This document shows positions 32,832-41,351 of a DNA stretch of 48,822 nucleotides, in pieces (position 1 is the stretch's first letter; each line of letters opens with the position of its first letter). This DNA is from an uncultured Oceanobacillus sp. Its GTDB lineage: Bacteria; Bacillota; Bacilli; Bacillales; Amphibacillaceae. The stretch is from the NCBI GenBank assembly GCA_938004015.1, contig CALKWU010000009.1, forward strand, positions 1-48,822, in the 5' to 3' direction. A model generated the notes under the pieces. The model was not told the DNA's origin and ran no database searches. It saw nothing but the letters and a program-made list of their open reading frames with translations. A program made the translations under genes and the position numbers.

Positions 32832-33836
32832 TTATTCATCTAAAGTTGAACTTCTTTTTTCCAACCGATGTGGTAAAACGACATTCTTGTCGTCGACTTC
32901 TTCTTTATTCATGTACTTCGTGAGCAAACGCATTGCGACCGCACCGATATCATACATCGGCTGGACGACAGTGGATAAAGTCGGACGGACCATTTTCGCA
33001 AGTTTCGAGTTGTCGAAACCGAACACTTGAATGTCTTCCGGTACATTGTATCCCTGGTCTTGCATTCCATGGATGACACCGATTGCAACTTCATCAAAAG
33101 TCACAAAAACAGAGCCAGGGAGCTTTTCCAATTCCGCCAGTTTTTTGGCGGCGTCCAGCCCGCCATCATAAGAATAATCGACATTGATCGCCAAACCTTG
33201 GTCAAACGCGAAACCGGATTCTTCCAAGGCACGCACATATCCGTTGAACTTCATTTTGTTCATGTTCGTATCCGGCAAACTCGTCACAATTGCCGGTTGT
33301 TCATTTGGATTGTTTTCAATCAATGCTTTCGTCGCCTCATAAGCGGCCAATTCGTAATCGATGTTGACTGATGGAAGCTCATTCGTCTTATCGAAAGTAG
33401 CAGCTAAAACAACCGGGACAGAAGCGGTTTTGAATTGCTGGATATGCTCTTCCGTAATGTTTCCACCGATGAAGAGGATGCCATCCACTTGTTTTTCAAG
33501 CATCGTGTTGATGAGTTGCAATTCCTTCTCTTTGTTCGAATCCGAATTGCTCAAAATGATGTTGTATTTGTACATAGTCGCAATATCTTCTATTCCCCTT
33601 GCCAACTCGGAAAAGAAAATATTCGATATATCCGGAATAATCGCTCCTACCGTCGTTGTTTTTTTGCTGGCGAGTCCTCGGGCAACAGCATTTGGTCTAT
33701 AGCCTAAACGTTCGATTGTAGCCAACACTTTTTTTCTTGTGCTCGGTTTAACGTTCGGGTTTCCATTGACGACACGGGAAACAGTAGCCATCGACACATT
33801 CGCTTCACGAGCTACATCATAAATCGTTACAGTCAT
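32832..33836 (-). CDS. ccpA: Catabolite control protein A
   Basis: A 334-aa LacI-family global regulator of carbon catabolite control; with HPr(Ser-P) it binds cre sites. The N-terminus reads TIYDVAREANVSMATVSRVV (helix-turn-helix), then GYRPNAVARGL (hinge), and the core is close to B. subtilis CcpA in sequence and length. The start is ATG 33836, 8 nt after GGAGG, or the preceding GTG 33839. The promoter carries a large inverted repeat over its -35. motP-motS follow on the same strand. Confidence 0.97.
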   Translation of the reverse strand: MTVTIYDVAREANVSMATVSRVVNGNPNVKPSTRKKVLATIERLGYRPNAVARGLASKKTTTVGAIIPDISNIFFSELARGIEDIATMYKYNIILSNSDSNKEKELQLINTMLEKQVDGILFIGGNITEEHIQQFKTASVPVVLAATFDKTNELPSVNIDYELAAYEATKALIENNPNEQPAIVTSLPDTNMNKMKFNGYVRALEESGFAFDQGLAINVDYSYDGGLDAAKKLAELEKLPGSVFVTFDEVAIGVIHGMQDQGYNVPEDIQVFGFDNSKLAKMVRPTLSTVVQPMYDIGAVAMRLLTKYMNKEEVDDKNVVLPHRLEKRSSTLDE

Positions 33837-33871
33837 CACATTTACCTCCAGTATTTCGTACTCTTTTTTCT

Positions 33872-33900
33872 ATCATACTCTACCATGAAAATTTTTTCAA
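33872..33900 (-). promoter_or_regulatory. Sigma-A promoter of ccpA
   Basis: TTGAAA (33895-33900), 17-nt spacer, TATGAT (33872-33877). The -35 lies inside the inverted repeat at 33883-33912. Confidence 0.8.
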
Positions 33901-33912
33901 AAATTTTCATGG
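33883..33912. repeat. 30-bp inverted repeat over the ccpA -35
   Basis: CCATGAAAATTTTT, two central bases, and the exact complement of the first arm: perfect 14-bp arms. Its position over the -35 suggests a regulator site; it has no T-run to act as a terminator. Confidence 0.7.
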
Positions 33913-33958
33913 CTTTTACCAAGATTGTAACATATTACGTCATCATCTCCGGACTATA

Positions 33959-34012
33959 CAAAAAAGAGGGCGGAACAAGTATGACATCAAGACTTGCTTG
34001 TTCCCCCTCTTC
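33959..34012 (-). terminator. Terminator after aroA
   Basis: On the minus strand AAGAGGG-GGAACAAG and CTTGTTCC-CCCTCTT form a long stem followed by TTTTTT. Confidence 0.9.
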
Positions 34013-34015
34013 CGC

Positions 34016-35089
34016 TTATTTCAAACGGTTTTCCAGTTTCTTTATCTCTTCAAAAAACGTATTGAATGTCGGAATATCCATCTGTTGTGCCGAGTCGGAT
34101 AATGCGACGGCCGGATCTGGATGGACTTCCGCCATAATGCCATCCGCTCCGATCGCCAATGCGGCTTTTGCTGCCGGCAGCAATAAATCTCTTCTGCCCG
34201 TAGAATGCGTGACGTCGACAAGGATCGGCAAATGCGTTTCTTTCTTCAATACCGGTACAGCGGAGATATCCAACGTATTTCTCGTTACCGTTTCATACGT
34301 TCTGATCCCCCGCTCACAGAGGATGATATTCGGATTTCCACGGGAAATGATGTATTCCGCCGCATTGATGAATTCTTGAATCGTCGCTGAAAGCCCGCGT
34401 TTCAACAAGACCGGCTTGTCCACTTCACCGGCCGCTTTCAACAGTTCAAAGTTTTGCATATTCCGTGCACCGATTTGGATGACATCGACATACTCGACTG
34501 CGGCTTCGATATGTGCCGGATTGACGATTTCGCTCACGACCGCCAAGTCGTATTCATCCGCTACCCGCTTCAAGATTTGCAGGCCTTCCACTCCTAGTCC
34601 TTGGAAGTCGTAAGGGGACGTGCGTGGCTTGAAAGCCCCACCGCGCAACAGTTTCAAACCTTTTTCTTTTACCGCTTCAGCAACTTCAGCTACCTGCTCA
34701 TAACTTTCCACGGCACATGGCCCGAAAATATAATGGACTTCTCCATTCCCGATAGTTGCACCGTTAATTTCAATGACTGTATTTTCAGGCTGCTTTTTTC
34801 GGGATACGAGCAACGCTTTCCGATGATCGTCTTCTTGGAGTTCCAGCCCCGCTTTGAAAATTTCTTTGAAAATGTGTTCAATCGTAGCATCTTCAAAAGG
34901 CCCATTGTTATGTTTCTTGATCAAGTCGAGCATTTCCCGTTCCCGGACCGGATCGAACTTGTACATGCTCTGTTTGGATTTGACTTTGCCGATTTCCTGC
35001 ACCAATTCAGCCCGTTGATTGATCAGTTCCAAGATTTCCAAGTTCACTTCATCCAGTTTTTTCCTCAGTTGTTCCATCTCGCTACTCAT
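34016..35089 (-). CDS. aroA: Bifunctional chorismate mutase / DAHP synthase
   Basis: A 357-aa enzyme. The N-terminal AroQ chorismate mutase (about 1-85, LRKKLDEVNLEILELINQRA) is fused to a type I-beta DAHP synthase (about 105-357; FGPCAVES, KPRTSPY, DVTHSTGRRD), which makes the first step of aromatic amino acid synthesis. The mutase domain also acts as an allosteric sensor for prephenate/chorismate in B. subtilis AroA (AroG). Start is ATG 35089, 7 nt after AGGGGG. The promoter is GTGACA-17-TATAAT. The gene next to ccpA matches B. subtilis. Confidence 0.97.
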   Translation of the reverse strand: MSSEMEQLRKKLDEVNLEILELINQRAELVQEIGKVKSKQSMYKFDPVREREMLDLIKKHNNGPFEDATIEHIFKEIFKAGLELQEDDHRKALLVSRKKQPENTVIEINGATIGNGEVHYIFGPCAVESYEQVAEVAEAVKEKGLKLLRGGAFKPRTSPYDFQGLGVEGLQILKRVADEYDLAVVSEIVNPAHIEAAVEYVDVIQIGARNMQNFELLKAAGEVDKPVLLKRGLSATIQEFINAAEYIISRGNPNIILCERGIRTYETVTRNTLDISAVPVLKKETHLPILVDVTHSTGRRDLLLPAAKAALAIGADGIMAEVHPDPAVALSDSAQQMDIPTFNTFFEEIKKLENRLK

Positions 35090-35127
35090 TGCCAAGCCCC
35101 CTGTACACCTTTTAATAATTAGTCACC

Positions 35128-35156
35128 ATTATAGCGAAAAATTTGTCATTTGTCAC
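35128..35156 (-). promoter_or_regulatory. Sigma-A promoter of aroA
   Basis: GTGACA (35151-35156), 17-nt spacer, TATAAT (35128-35133), with a direct repeat of TGACAAA at the -35. Confidence 0.75.
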
Positions 35157-35355
35157 TATTGATTTGTCGGTTCTACTATCTTATCCGTCGGTATATCGAT
35201 ATGATACCAAAACTAGATATTCTTGCAATTTCCTGACATTTGTACGTGTAAAAACAGACAAGGTAAACAATCCATGATAAATTAATAATAGATTACCTTT
35301 TTGCTTGGGTACTACTGATAGCGTAACGTCTTTGTTACAGAAAGGAGTAAAAGCC

Positions 35356-37488
35356 TTGGAGGATGTGATTTTCGCCCTTGATATCGGCACCCGTTCGGTC
35401 ACTGGTGTGCTTGTGGAAAAGGAAGCCCAAAAGATTCGTCTCCTTGACTATTGCATGGTCGAACATAGCGAACGCTCCATGCGGGATGGGCAAATCCACG
35501 ATGTACCGGCAGTCGCCGCCACCATTCAAACCGTAAAACGAAAATTGGAAGAAAAATACGGCTCCCCTTTACGGAAAGTTTGTGTCGCTGCAGCGGGAAG
35601 ATCGCTCAAAACCATTGAAGCGAGTGCGTCCGTCGATTTAAGGGAGTTTCCGATCAAAACTGATGAAGATGTGAAACATTTGGAACTGTCTGCATTGAAG
35701 AACGCCCAGGAAAAACTCGCCGGAGAACAGAAAGGTGACAGTTACAACAATTATTATTGTGTCGGCTATTCTTTGCTTTATTACAAACTGGATGATGAGC
35801 GGATCGGCTCGTTGATCGGCCAGAAAGGAAATGAAGCAAGCGTTGATATCATTGCGACGTTTTTACCGAAAGTCGTCGTCGAATCACTGTTTTCTGCGGT
35901 AAAAACAGCCGGACTTGAAGTGGAAGCAATGACGCTTGAACCGATAGCCGCCCTCCATTTGCTCGTTCCGGAATCGATGCGACGTTTGAATGTCGTATTG
36001 GTCGATATCGGAGCAGGGACGAGCGATATTGCCATCACCGATCAGGGGACGGTAATCAGTTATGGCATGGTGCCGGTTGCTGGTGATGAGATTACGGAAG
36101 CGATCAGTGACCATTATTTGCTCGATTTTCCGGAAGCTGAACGGGTGAAACGGGAAATCGTTTCGGAAAAAACAGCTGAAACTGAAGATATATTGGGATT
36201 CACCACGGAAATTACGTATGATGAACTCGTTTCTGACTTGGATAAGGAAATCCAGCATTTATCCAAAGTGATTGCGGATGAAATTAAACGATTGAATGAA
36301 AAATCTCCACGGGCAGTGATGCTTGTCGGTGGCGGCAGTCTCACTCCGAAAATCACGGAAAGACTCGCCTATGATTTGGATCTTCCAACAAATCGGGTCG
36401 CCATCCGGGGTGTCGAAGCAGTCCGTCAATTAGTCGCTGATGAGGATTTTTCCGGTGGACCAGCGTTTGTGACGCCGGTCGGTATCGCCATCACTGCGAA
36501 AGAACGCCCGGTCCAATACATTACCGTCCACGTCAATGAGGAACAAGTCCATTTATTTGAAATGGACAAGTTGACGATCGGCGATTGCCTCGTTCAAGCC
36601 GGCCTCGAACCGAAACGATTTTACGGGAAGCCGGGTCTGGCGAAGATTGTGACCGTGAACGGAAAAGAAATCACCATCCCCGGCGAATTCGGCGAAGCTC
36701 CACAGGTTTATTTGAACGGTGAGCCTGCGACTGTCCATCAACCTGTTGAAGAAGGGGATGCCATTCGCATCGAAAAAGGGAAGGATGGAGGACCGGCTGC
36801 GATGACATTGAACGAGTTGATTGGTGAAGGGGAATCGTTTCATGTCACCTTCAATCATATCGCTTATCTTCTTGGTACGATCATCACCGTCAATGGTGAA
36901 CGGAAAACCGGTGATTACATCATCCAAGACAAGGATGAAATTGAATGGAAAAAGTTGGAGCGCTTAAAGGATTTTTTGGATGCCTATTTTCCTGAGCGCA
37001 CATTCGACGATGCCTTCCCTGTCATCATAAACAGCCAGGAAGTGCAATTGTCGACCGGAAAAACAACATTCCTCATTAATGGCGAAGAAGCAGACTTGTA
37101 TGCCTATTTAAGGGATGGTGACATTATAGAAGTGATTCCCGCTACCCTGCCGAAAGTGGAAGACGTGTTCCGGGAATTGGACAAGCCTTATTGGCGTACA
37201 ATCCGTGTCTTGTTCAACGGTGAGAGTGTCACCTTGAAAAAAACCGCCCATACGATCAGCCGGCGTGACGAACAGTTGGAAGCGGACGCCGTATTGCAAA
37301 AACATGACCGACTGACGATTACCGATAAAGAACAAGACCCGTTTGTTTTTCAAGACGTGTTCCGGTTTGTCGAAATCGACTTGACGAATGCGACCGGTCA
37401 TTTCAAATTGTGGAAAAATAATGAAGAAGCAGCTTTTGACACGGTGATCGAAGATGGAGACGAACTTGCAATCATTTGGGATAAATAG
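35356..37488 (+). CDS. FtsA/PilM-like actin-fold protein with long repetitive C-terminal extension
   Basis: A 710-aa protein starting at TTG 35356, 8 nt after AAAGGAG. Residues 1-385 are an FtsA/PilM-type actin-like ATPase: ALDIGTRSVTGV (phosphate 1), an SHS2-like insertion near 80-175, LVDIGAGTSDIAI (phosphate 2) and LVGGGSLTP (adenosine site). Residues 390-710 hold about five short units with the pattern V-x-NG...NGE-A...GD-x-I-x-I (431-474, 495-534, 554-596, 616-657, 672-708), which look like small beta-grasp/ubiquitin-like modules. The C-terminal amphipathic helix of true FtsA is absent. Such proteins are annotated as FtsA in Bacillales but the role is unknown; division or envelope assembly is inferred. 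Confidence 0.8.
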   Translation: MEDVIFALDIGTRSVTGVLVEKEAQKIRLLDYCMVEHSERSMRDGQIHDVPAVAATIQTVKRKLEEKYGSPLRKVCVAAAGRSLKTIEASASVDLREFPIKTDEDVKHLELSALKNAQEKLAGEQKGDSYNNYYCVGYSLLYYKLDDERIGSLIGQKGNEASVDIIATFLPKVVVESLFSAVKTAGLEVEAMTLEPIAALHLLVPESMRRLNVVLVDIGAGTSDIAITDQGTVISYGMVPVAGDEITEAISDHYLLDFPEAERVKREIVSEKTAETEDILGFTTEITYDELVSDLDKEIQHLSKVIADEIKRLNEKSPRAVMLVGGGSLTPKITERLAYDLDLPTNRVAIRGVEAVRQLVADEDFSGGPAFVTPVGIAITAKERPVQYITVHVNEEQVHLFEMDKLTIGDCLVQAGLEPKRFYGKPGLAKIVTVNGKEITIPGEFGEAPQVYLNGEPATVHQPVEEGDAIRIEKGKDGGPAAMTLNELIGEGESFHVTFNHIAYLLGTIITVNGERKTGDYIIQDKDEIEWKKLERLKDFLDAYFPERTFDDAFPVIINSQEVQLSTGKTTFLINGEEADLYAYLRDGDIIEVIPATLPKVEDVFRELDKPYWRTIRVLFNGESVTLKKTAHTISRRDEQLEADAVLQKHDRLTITDKEQDPFVFQDVFRFVEIDLTNATGHFKLWKNNEEAAFDTVIEDGDELAIIWDK

Positions 37489-37533
37489 AAAAGAAGGCTT
37501 ACCGCAAGTTGCGGTTCAAGCCTTCTTTTTATC
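37487..37533. terminator. Terminator after the FtsA-like gene
   Basis: AAAGAAGGCTT and AAGCCTTCTTT form the outer stem, with an inner ACCGCAA/TTGCGGT stem. A run of T follows on the plus strand; it also serves ytxH. Confidence 0.9.
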
Positions 37534-37543
37534 GTTCTTTCCG

Positions 37544-38053
37544 TTATTTTTCATCATGATCGATGTTTTCTTTCGCCTTTTCTTGAGCATCATCCGCTTT
37601 TTCACTTACTTTACCAGCGACTTCCTCGACTTTTTCCAATGTTTCCTCGACTTTTTCTTCTACTTCTTCGAGAGCTTCATCTGCTTGCTTTTGCGCTTTT
37701 TGCGTCATTTCCTGCGTTTTGTCGGTGATTGATTTCGTCACTTCTTGTGCTTTCGACACGGCGGATTTCGTCAGTTCTTTTGATTTCTTCGTCAATTCGG
37801 CGCTCGTCACCATCGCCCGTTCTTTGAATTCAGCACCTGTCGTGTAAGCTTTATCTTTCCAGCTCGCACCTTTTTCAACGGCGATGTCTTTCCATTCGCC
37901 CGCACGATGCTTCATTTGCCGGGCTCCCATATTCAAATCATGACGTGTTTCCCTTCCTGACTTCGGGGCCAACAACAATGCCGTCGCCGCTCCGATGACC
38001 GCTCCTAAAACTACACCGATTGCAAAATCCCGAGTATTGTTTTTATCAGCCAT
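37544..38053 (-). CDS. ytxH: YtxH-family envelope/stress protein
   Basis: A 169-aa protein. The YtxH signature helix (FAIGVVLGAVIGAATALLLA followed by PKSGRETR) anchors it to the membrane. The rest is a long charged helix with late repeats of EEVEEK type. In B. subtilis ytxGHJ form a general-stress, sigma-B and sigma-H dependent operon; the molecular role is unknown. The start is ATG 38053 after GGAGGGAA. It lies 32 nt after ytxG and is co-transcribed with it. Confidence 0.9.
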   Translation of the reverse strand: MADKNNTRDFAIGVVLGAVIGAATALLLAPKSGRETRHDLNMGARQMKHRAGEWKDIAVEKGASWKDKAYTTGAEFKERAMVTSAELTKKSKELTKSAVSKAQEVTKSITDKTQEMTQKAQKQADEALEEVEEKVEETLEKVEEVAGKVSEKADDAQEKAKENIDHDEK

Positions 38054-38085
38054 GTCATTCCCTCCATGTTCGTTTTATGTTTGGA

Positions 38086-38499
38086 TTAATGCTTGCTTTC
38101 TTTCCGCTTCAAAATATATTCCAAAATTGAGGCCCCCCACTTCACCGCTTCGTTCGTTTTTTCCTGTTCTTTCTGGGAAGCACGGGAAATACTGTTTGAT
38201 AGCGCTTGTAACGAACGATCGAATTCTTTCAACGTGTCACCGATTCCTTTCGCTCCATCGAGCAACCCATCGATCTTTCCGGATTTCAGTTCCACATCAT
38301 CCGCCAACCGATTCGTTTTGTTCAACAGTTCCGTGGCCTCGCTCGTCAGTTCGTTCATTTGCGATTCCATACCTTGCAACGTTTTTTTCGTTTCATTCAA
38401 AAATTGTTTCGTCGCTTTGAACGTGTTGACCGTATAAACCGTTAATACGACAAGAGCTATAACTGCGATGATTATAGCAATGTACAACAAGACTTCCAT
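38086..38499 (-). CDS. ytxG: YtxG, DUF948 membrane protein
   Basis: A 137-aa protein. One N-terminal membrane helix (EVLLYIAIIIAVIALVVLTV) is followed by a coiled-coil domain (DUF948, methyl-accepting-like heptads). ATG 38499 is chosen since relatives start at the helix; AAAGGAG is 12 nt upstream. ATG 38523 has a fair GAGG site, so the start is uncertain. It is first gene of ytxG-ytxH and follows murC on the same strand across a terminator. Confidence 0.85.
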   Translation of the reverse strand: MEVLLYIAIIIAVIALVVLTVYTVNTFKATKQFLNETKKTLQGMESQMNELTSEATELLNKTNRLADDVELKSGKIDGLLDGAKGIGDTLKEFDRSLQALSNSISRASQKEQEKTNEAVKWGASILEYILKRKESKH

Positions 38500-38698
38500 A
38501 GATCGAAACAGCTCCTTTACCATCGTTTCCTCGCATCGGAAAGAGGATACCTGATTAAATTTATACCCCAACTACTCATTCATAAACATGAAAAAGGCAA
38601 TTTTTTATTATAGGAATAGTATACACGTTTCCCAATAATTTTTCGAACTAAATGACAAAATCATGGAAATGGTGCTGACATGACGGATAAAGGGAACG

Positions 38699-38737
38699 AA
38701 AAAAACCTGCCATGAAGGCAATTTGCCCGGGCAGGTC
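38699..38737 (-). terminator. Terminator after murC
   Basis: On the minus strand ACCTGCC and GGCAGGT form the stem, followed by TTTTTT. The loop carries an inner pair, GGGCAA/TTGCCT. Confidence 0.8.
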
Positions 38738-38745
38738 GCTTTCGC

Positions 38746-40056
38746 TCATTTATTCGTCGTCGCCTCTTTTTCAGGTTTATACGCTTCAATGAATTTTTGG
38801 ATATCACCGGCACCCATGAAAATGAGTACACTGTCTTGATGTTTTTCCAAAACTTCCGTATGTTCGATATCTAAAATTTCGCAACCTTCGATGAGTTCTT
38901 GGAGGTCATGAATCGTCAACTGGCCGGATTCTTCCCGCGCTGAACCGAAGATTTCACACAAGTAAACGGCGTCAGCGCCTTTCAGACTGTCTGCAAACTC
39001 TTGCAAAAACGTCCTCGTCCGGGTGAACGTATGCGGTTGGAAGATGGCAACCACTTTTTTATCCGGATATTTTTTCCGTGCCGATTCGATCGTCACTTTG
39101 ATTTCCCTTGGGTGGTGGGCATAGTCGTCAATGATGACTTGACCATCGACATGCCTTTCACTGAAGCGACGTTTCACCCCTTGGAACGTGCTCAATTTTT
39201 TGATGTCTTCTGCCGGGATTCCCTCATAATGGCAAAGCGCAATGACAGCCAAAGCATTCAAAATATGGTGATTGCCATATAACGGGATATGGAACGTATC
39301 GTAATACGTATTTCTTACAAACACATCGAATTCCGTTCCCTTTTCCGTCATGTTGATGTTTTGCGCCTGAAAATCATTTCCCGGTTCCAATCCATAGTAC
39401 AAGACCGGTACTTTTGCCGTAATCCGTTGCAAATATTCATCATCACCACAAGCGATGATACCTTTTTGAACCCGATCGGCCATTTCTTGGAAAGCGGCGA
39501 ACACGTCATCGATGCTCGTGAAATAATCCGGATGATCGAAATCGATATTCGTCATGATCGCATAATCCGGTTCGTAACTTAAAAAGTGACGGCGGTATTC
39601 GCATGCTTCAAAAACAAAATATTCGCTGTCGGCATGTCCCTTTCCAGTCCCATCTCCAATCAAGAAAGATAGCGGGAAAGCTTCTCCAAGCACATGGGCG
39701 AGAAGTCCGGTCGTTGAAGTTTTTCCGTGCGAACCTGTAATGGCGATACTACGATAATTTTTCAGCCATTCACCGAGAAATTCATGGTAACGGTAAAATT
39801 TGCAACCTAAACGTTTCGCTTCTTGTATTTCTTCATGTTCATCAGGAAAAGCATTTCCTGCAATGATCGTATATTCAGGTTTAATGTTATCTTTTGAAAA
39901 CGGGAAAATCGGAATGTTTTTTTCAATCAAAGCTTCTTCAGTGAAAAAATGCTTCTCCACGTCGGAGCCTTGAACGGTTTTACCGGAATCGTATAGAATT
40001 TGTGCAAGGGCACTCATTCCCGTTCCCTTTATACCAATCAAATGGTAAATCGTCAT
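38746..40056 (-). CDS. murC: UDP-N-acetylmuramate-L-alanine ligase
   Basis: Adds L-Ala to UDP-MurNAc, the first amino acid of the peptidoglycan stem. The 436-aa protein has the MurC N-domain (YHLIGIKGTGMSALAQI), the ATP loop ITGSHGKTSTTG, the EACEYRRHFL motif and DDYAHHPREI. The start is ATG 40056, 8 nt after GGAGG. As in B. subtilis, murC is outside the dcw cluster next to ytxG. A promoter-like TTGGTA-16-GATAAT lies upstream. Confidence 0.97.
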   Translation of the reverse strand: MTIYHLIGIKGTGMSALAQILYDSGKTVQGSDVEKHFFTEEALIEKNIPIFPFSKDNIKPEYTIIAGNAFPDEHEEIQEAKRLGCKFYRYHEFLGEWLKNYRSIAITGSHGKTSTTGLLAHVLGEAFPLSFLIGDGTGKGHADSEYFVFEACEYRRHFLSYEPDYAIMTNIDFDHPDYFTSIDDVFAAFQEMADRVQKGIIACGDDEYLQRITAKVPVLYYGLEPGNDFQAQNINMTEKGTEFDVFVRNTYYDTFHIPLYGNHHILNALAVIALCHYEGIPAEDIKKLSTFQGVKRRFSERHVDGQVIIDDYAHHPREIKVTIESARKKYPDKKVVAIFQPHTFTRTRTFLQEFADSLKGADAVYLCEIFGSAREESGQLTIHDLQELIEGCEILDIEHTEVLEKHQDSVLIFMGAGDIQKFIEAYKPEKEATTNK

Positions 40057-40176
40057 AAAAAGAACCTCCACATATCCATAAAAAGGTTTGACATCTGCCT
40101 GTGACAGATTATCACACGATAGTTAATTATACCAAAAAATCCAGGACATGAAAATGCTTCTTTCAGCCTATCTGCT

Positions 40177-41286
40177 TTAACCTTTGTATTCCACGGTTTC
40201 CAAACGTGGATTTGGGCGGTATTTCCTGCCTTCCTTCGCTTCCGGTTCACCGTTCAACAATACAAGGTCTCCGGTGAAGCCGATGTCCAAACGCAACAGG
40301 CTTCTTCCGACTCCGTACATGTCGACAGGTACGCCGGCTTTTTCGAATTCTTTGATCCGTTCTTCGTCAAACCCGCCGGATACCATGATTTTCACATGGT
40401 GGAACCCTTCATCATCCAATGCTTTCCGTAATGCGAACAACAATTCCGGATTGACGCCACGTGGGTCGAACGTTCCCATCAAATGATGGTTCCGCAAAAA
40501 GTATTTATCGACGAGTGTCCGGGATGTATCGAGTCGGACAGAACTTAATTTTTCACCGAATCTTCTTGCGACTTTCAAAGAATCGGTGATGACATCATTG
40601 TTGTAATCGACGAGGGCAGACAGTTCATCCTCCGGGAAAATTTCATGGTAAGCTTCTGCAGCTGCGACCACATCTCCGCGGAACATTTGAATGAGGGCAT
40701 GAGGCATCGTGCCCATCCCTTCTTTCCCCCACCATTCATTCATCGCATGGGTCGCTTGGGCGGTCGAACCGCCAATGAAAGCGGCATATCCGTCTCCAGC
40801 TTGGGTCGTGTAGTGATCATCCCGATCCCCCATGAAAATGACTGGCTTTTGTTTTCCGGATAGGCTGGCGGCTTTTACCACATTGTATACATTTGTTGCG
40901 ACAGATGTTCTTCTCGCTAAAATTCCATCGATGATTCCTTCCAAATAGCCGAATTGTTGGTATTTCCCTGAAATCGTCAACACCGTTTCATAAGGTTTGA
41001 TGCGATCTCCGTCTTTCAATGATTTGATTTCCAACGTTTCCGGATCGTCAGCAAAGGTATGCAACAAAGCGATAACTTCGTCCGTCCCACATAAAACGGC
41101 ATCACCATGTTTTTGGAAAAATTGCATCGTCACATGATTGTCCGGTAGTTTTTCCTCAGCGATTTTTTTCGTTTTCAAAAAATAAACGGCTGAAAACCAT
41201 CCATCTTTAATCCGTTCATCGAATTTAAACGTTTTATTCGTCAATCGGTCAATTTCACCAGCAAGTTTTCGATCAATTTCTTTCAT
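40177..41286 (-). CDS. pncB: Nicotinate phosphoribosyltransferase
   Basis: A 369-aa enzyme joining nicotinate and PRPP to nicotinate mononucleotide, the salvage entry to NAD. Characteristic blocks are LKTKKIAEE, FMGDRDDHYTTQAGDGYAAF, STAQATHAMNEWWG and KIMVSGGFDEERIKEFE. The start is ATG 41286 after AAGGAG. It sits between sftA and murC on the same strand, 65 nt behind sftA. B. subtilis does not have it here. The deoxyribose/phosphate site residues look intact. Confidence 0.85.
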   Translation of the reverse strand: MKEIDRKLAGEIDRLTNKTFKFDERIKDGWFSAVYFLKTKKIAEEKLPDNHVTMQFFQKHGDAVLCGTDEVIALLHTFADDPETLEIKSLKDGDRIKPYETVLTISGKYQQFGYLEGIIDGILARRTSVATNVYNVVKAASLSGKQKPVIFMGDRDDHYTTQAGDGYAAFIGGSTAQATHAMNEWWGKEGMGTMPHALIQMFRGDVVAAAEAYHEIFPEDELSALVDYNNDVITDSLKVARRFGEKLSSVRLDTSRTLVDKYFLRNHHLMGTFDPRGVNPELLFALRKALDDEGFHHVKIMVSGGFDEERIKEFEKAGVPVDMYGVGRSLLRLDIGFTGDLVLLNGEPEAKEGRKYRPNPRLETVEYKG

Positions 41287-41351
41287 GGCCTTTTCTCCTT
41301 ATCCAGTCTATTTACAAATATCATATATAAATAATAAAAATGAAACAAATA

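Noticed and set aside
35200..35230. ATATCGATAT palindrome between aroA and the FtsA-like gene
   Set aside because: It is short and AT-rich, and not positioned on a clear promoter element.
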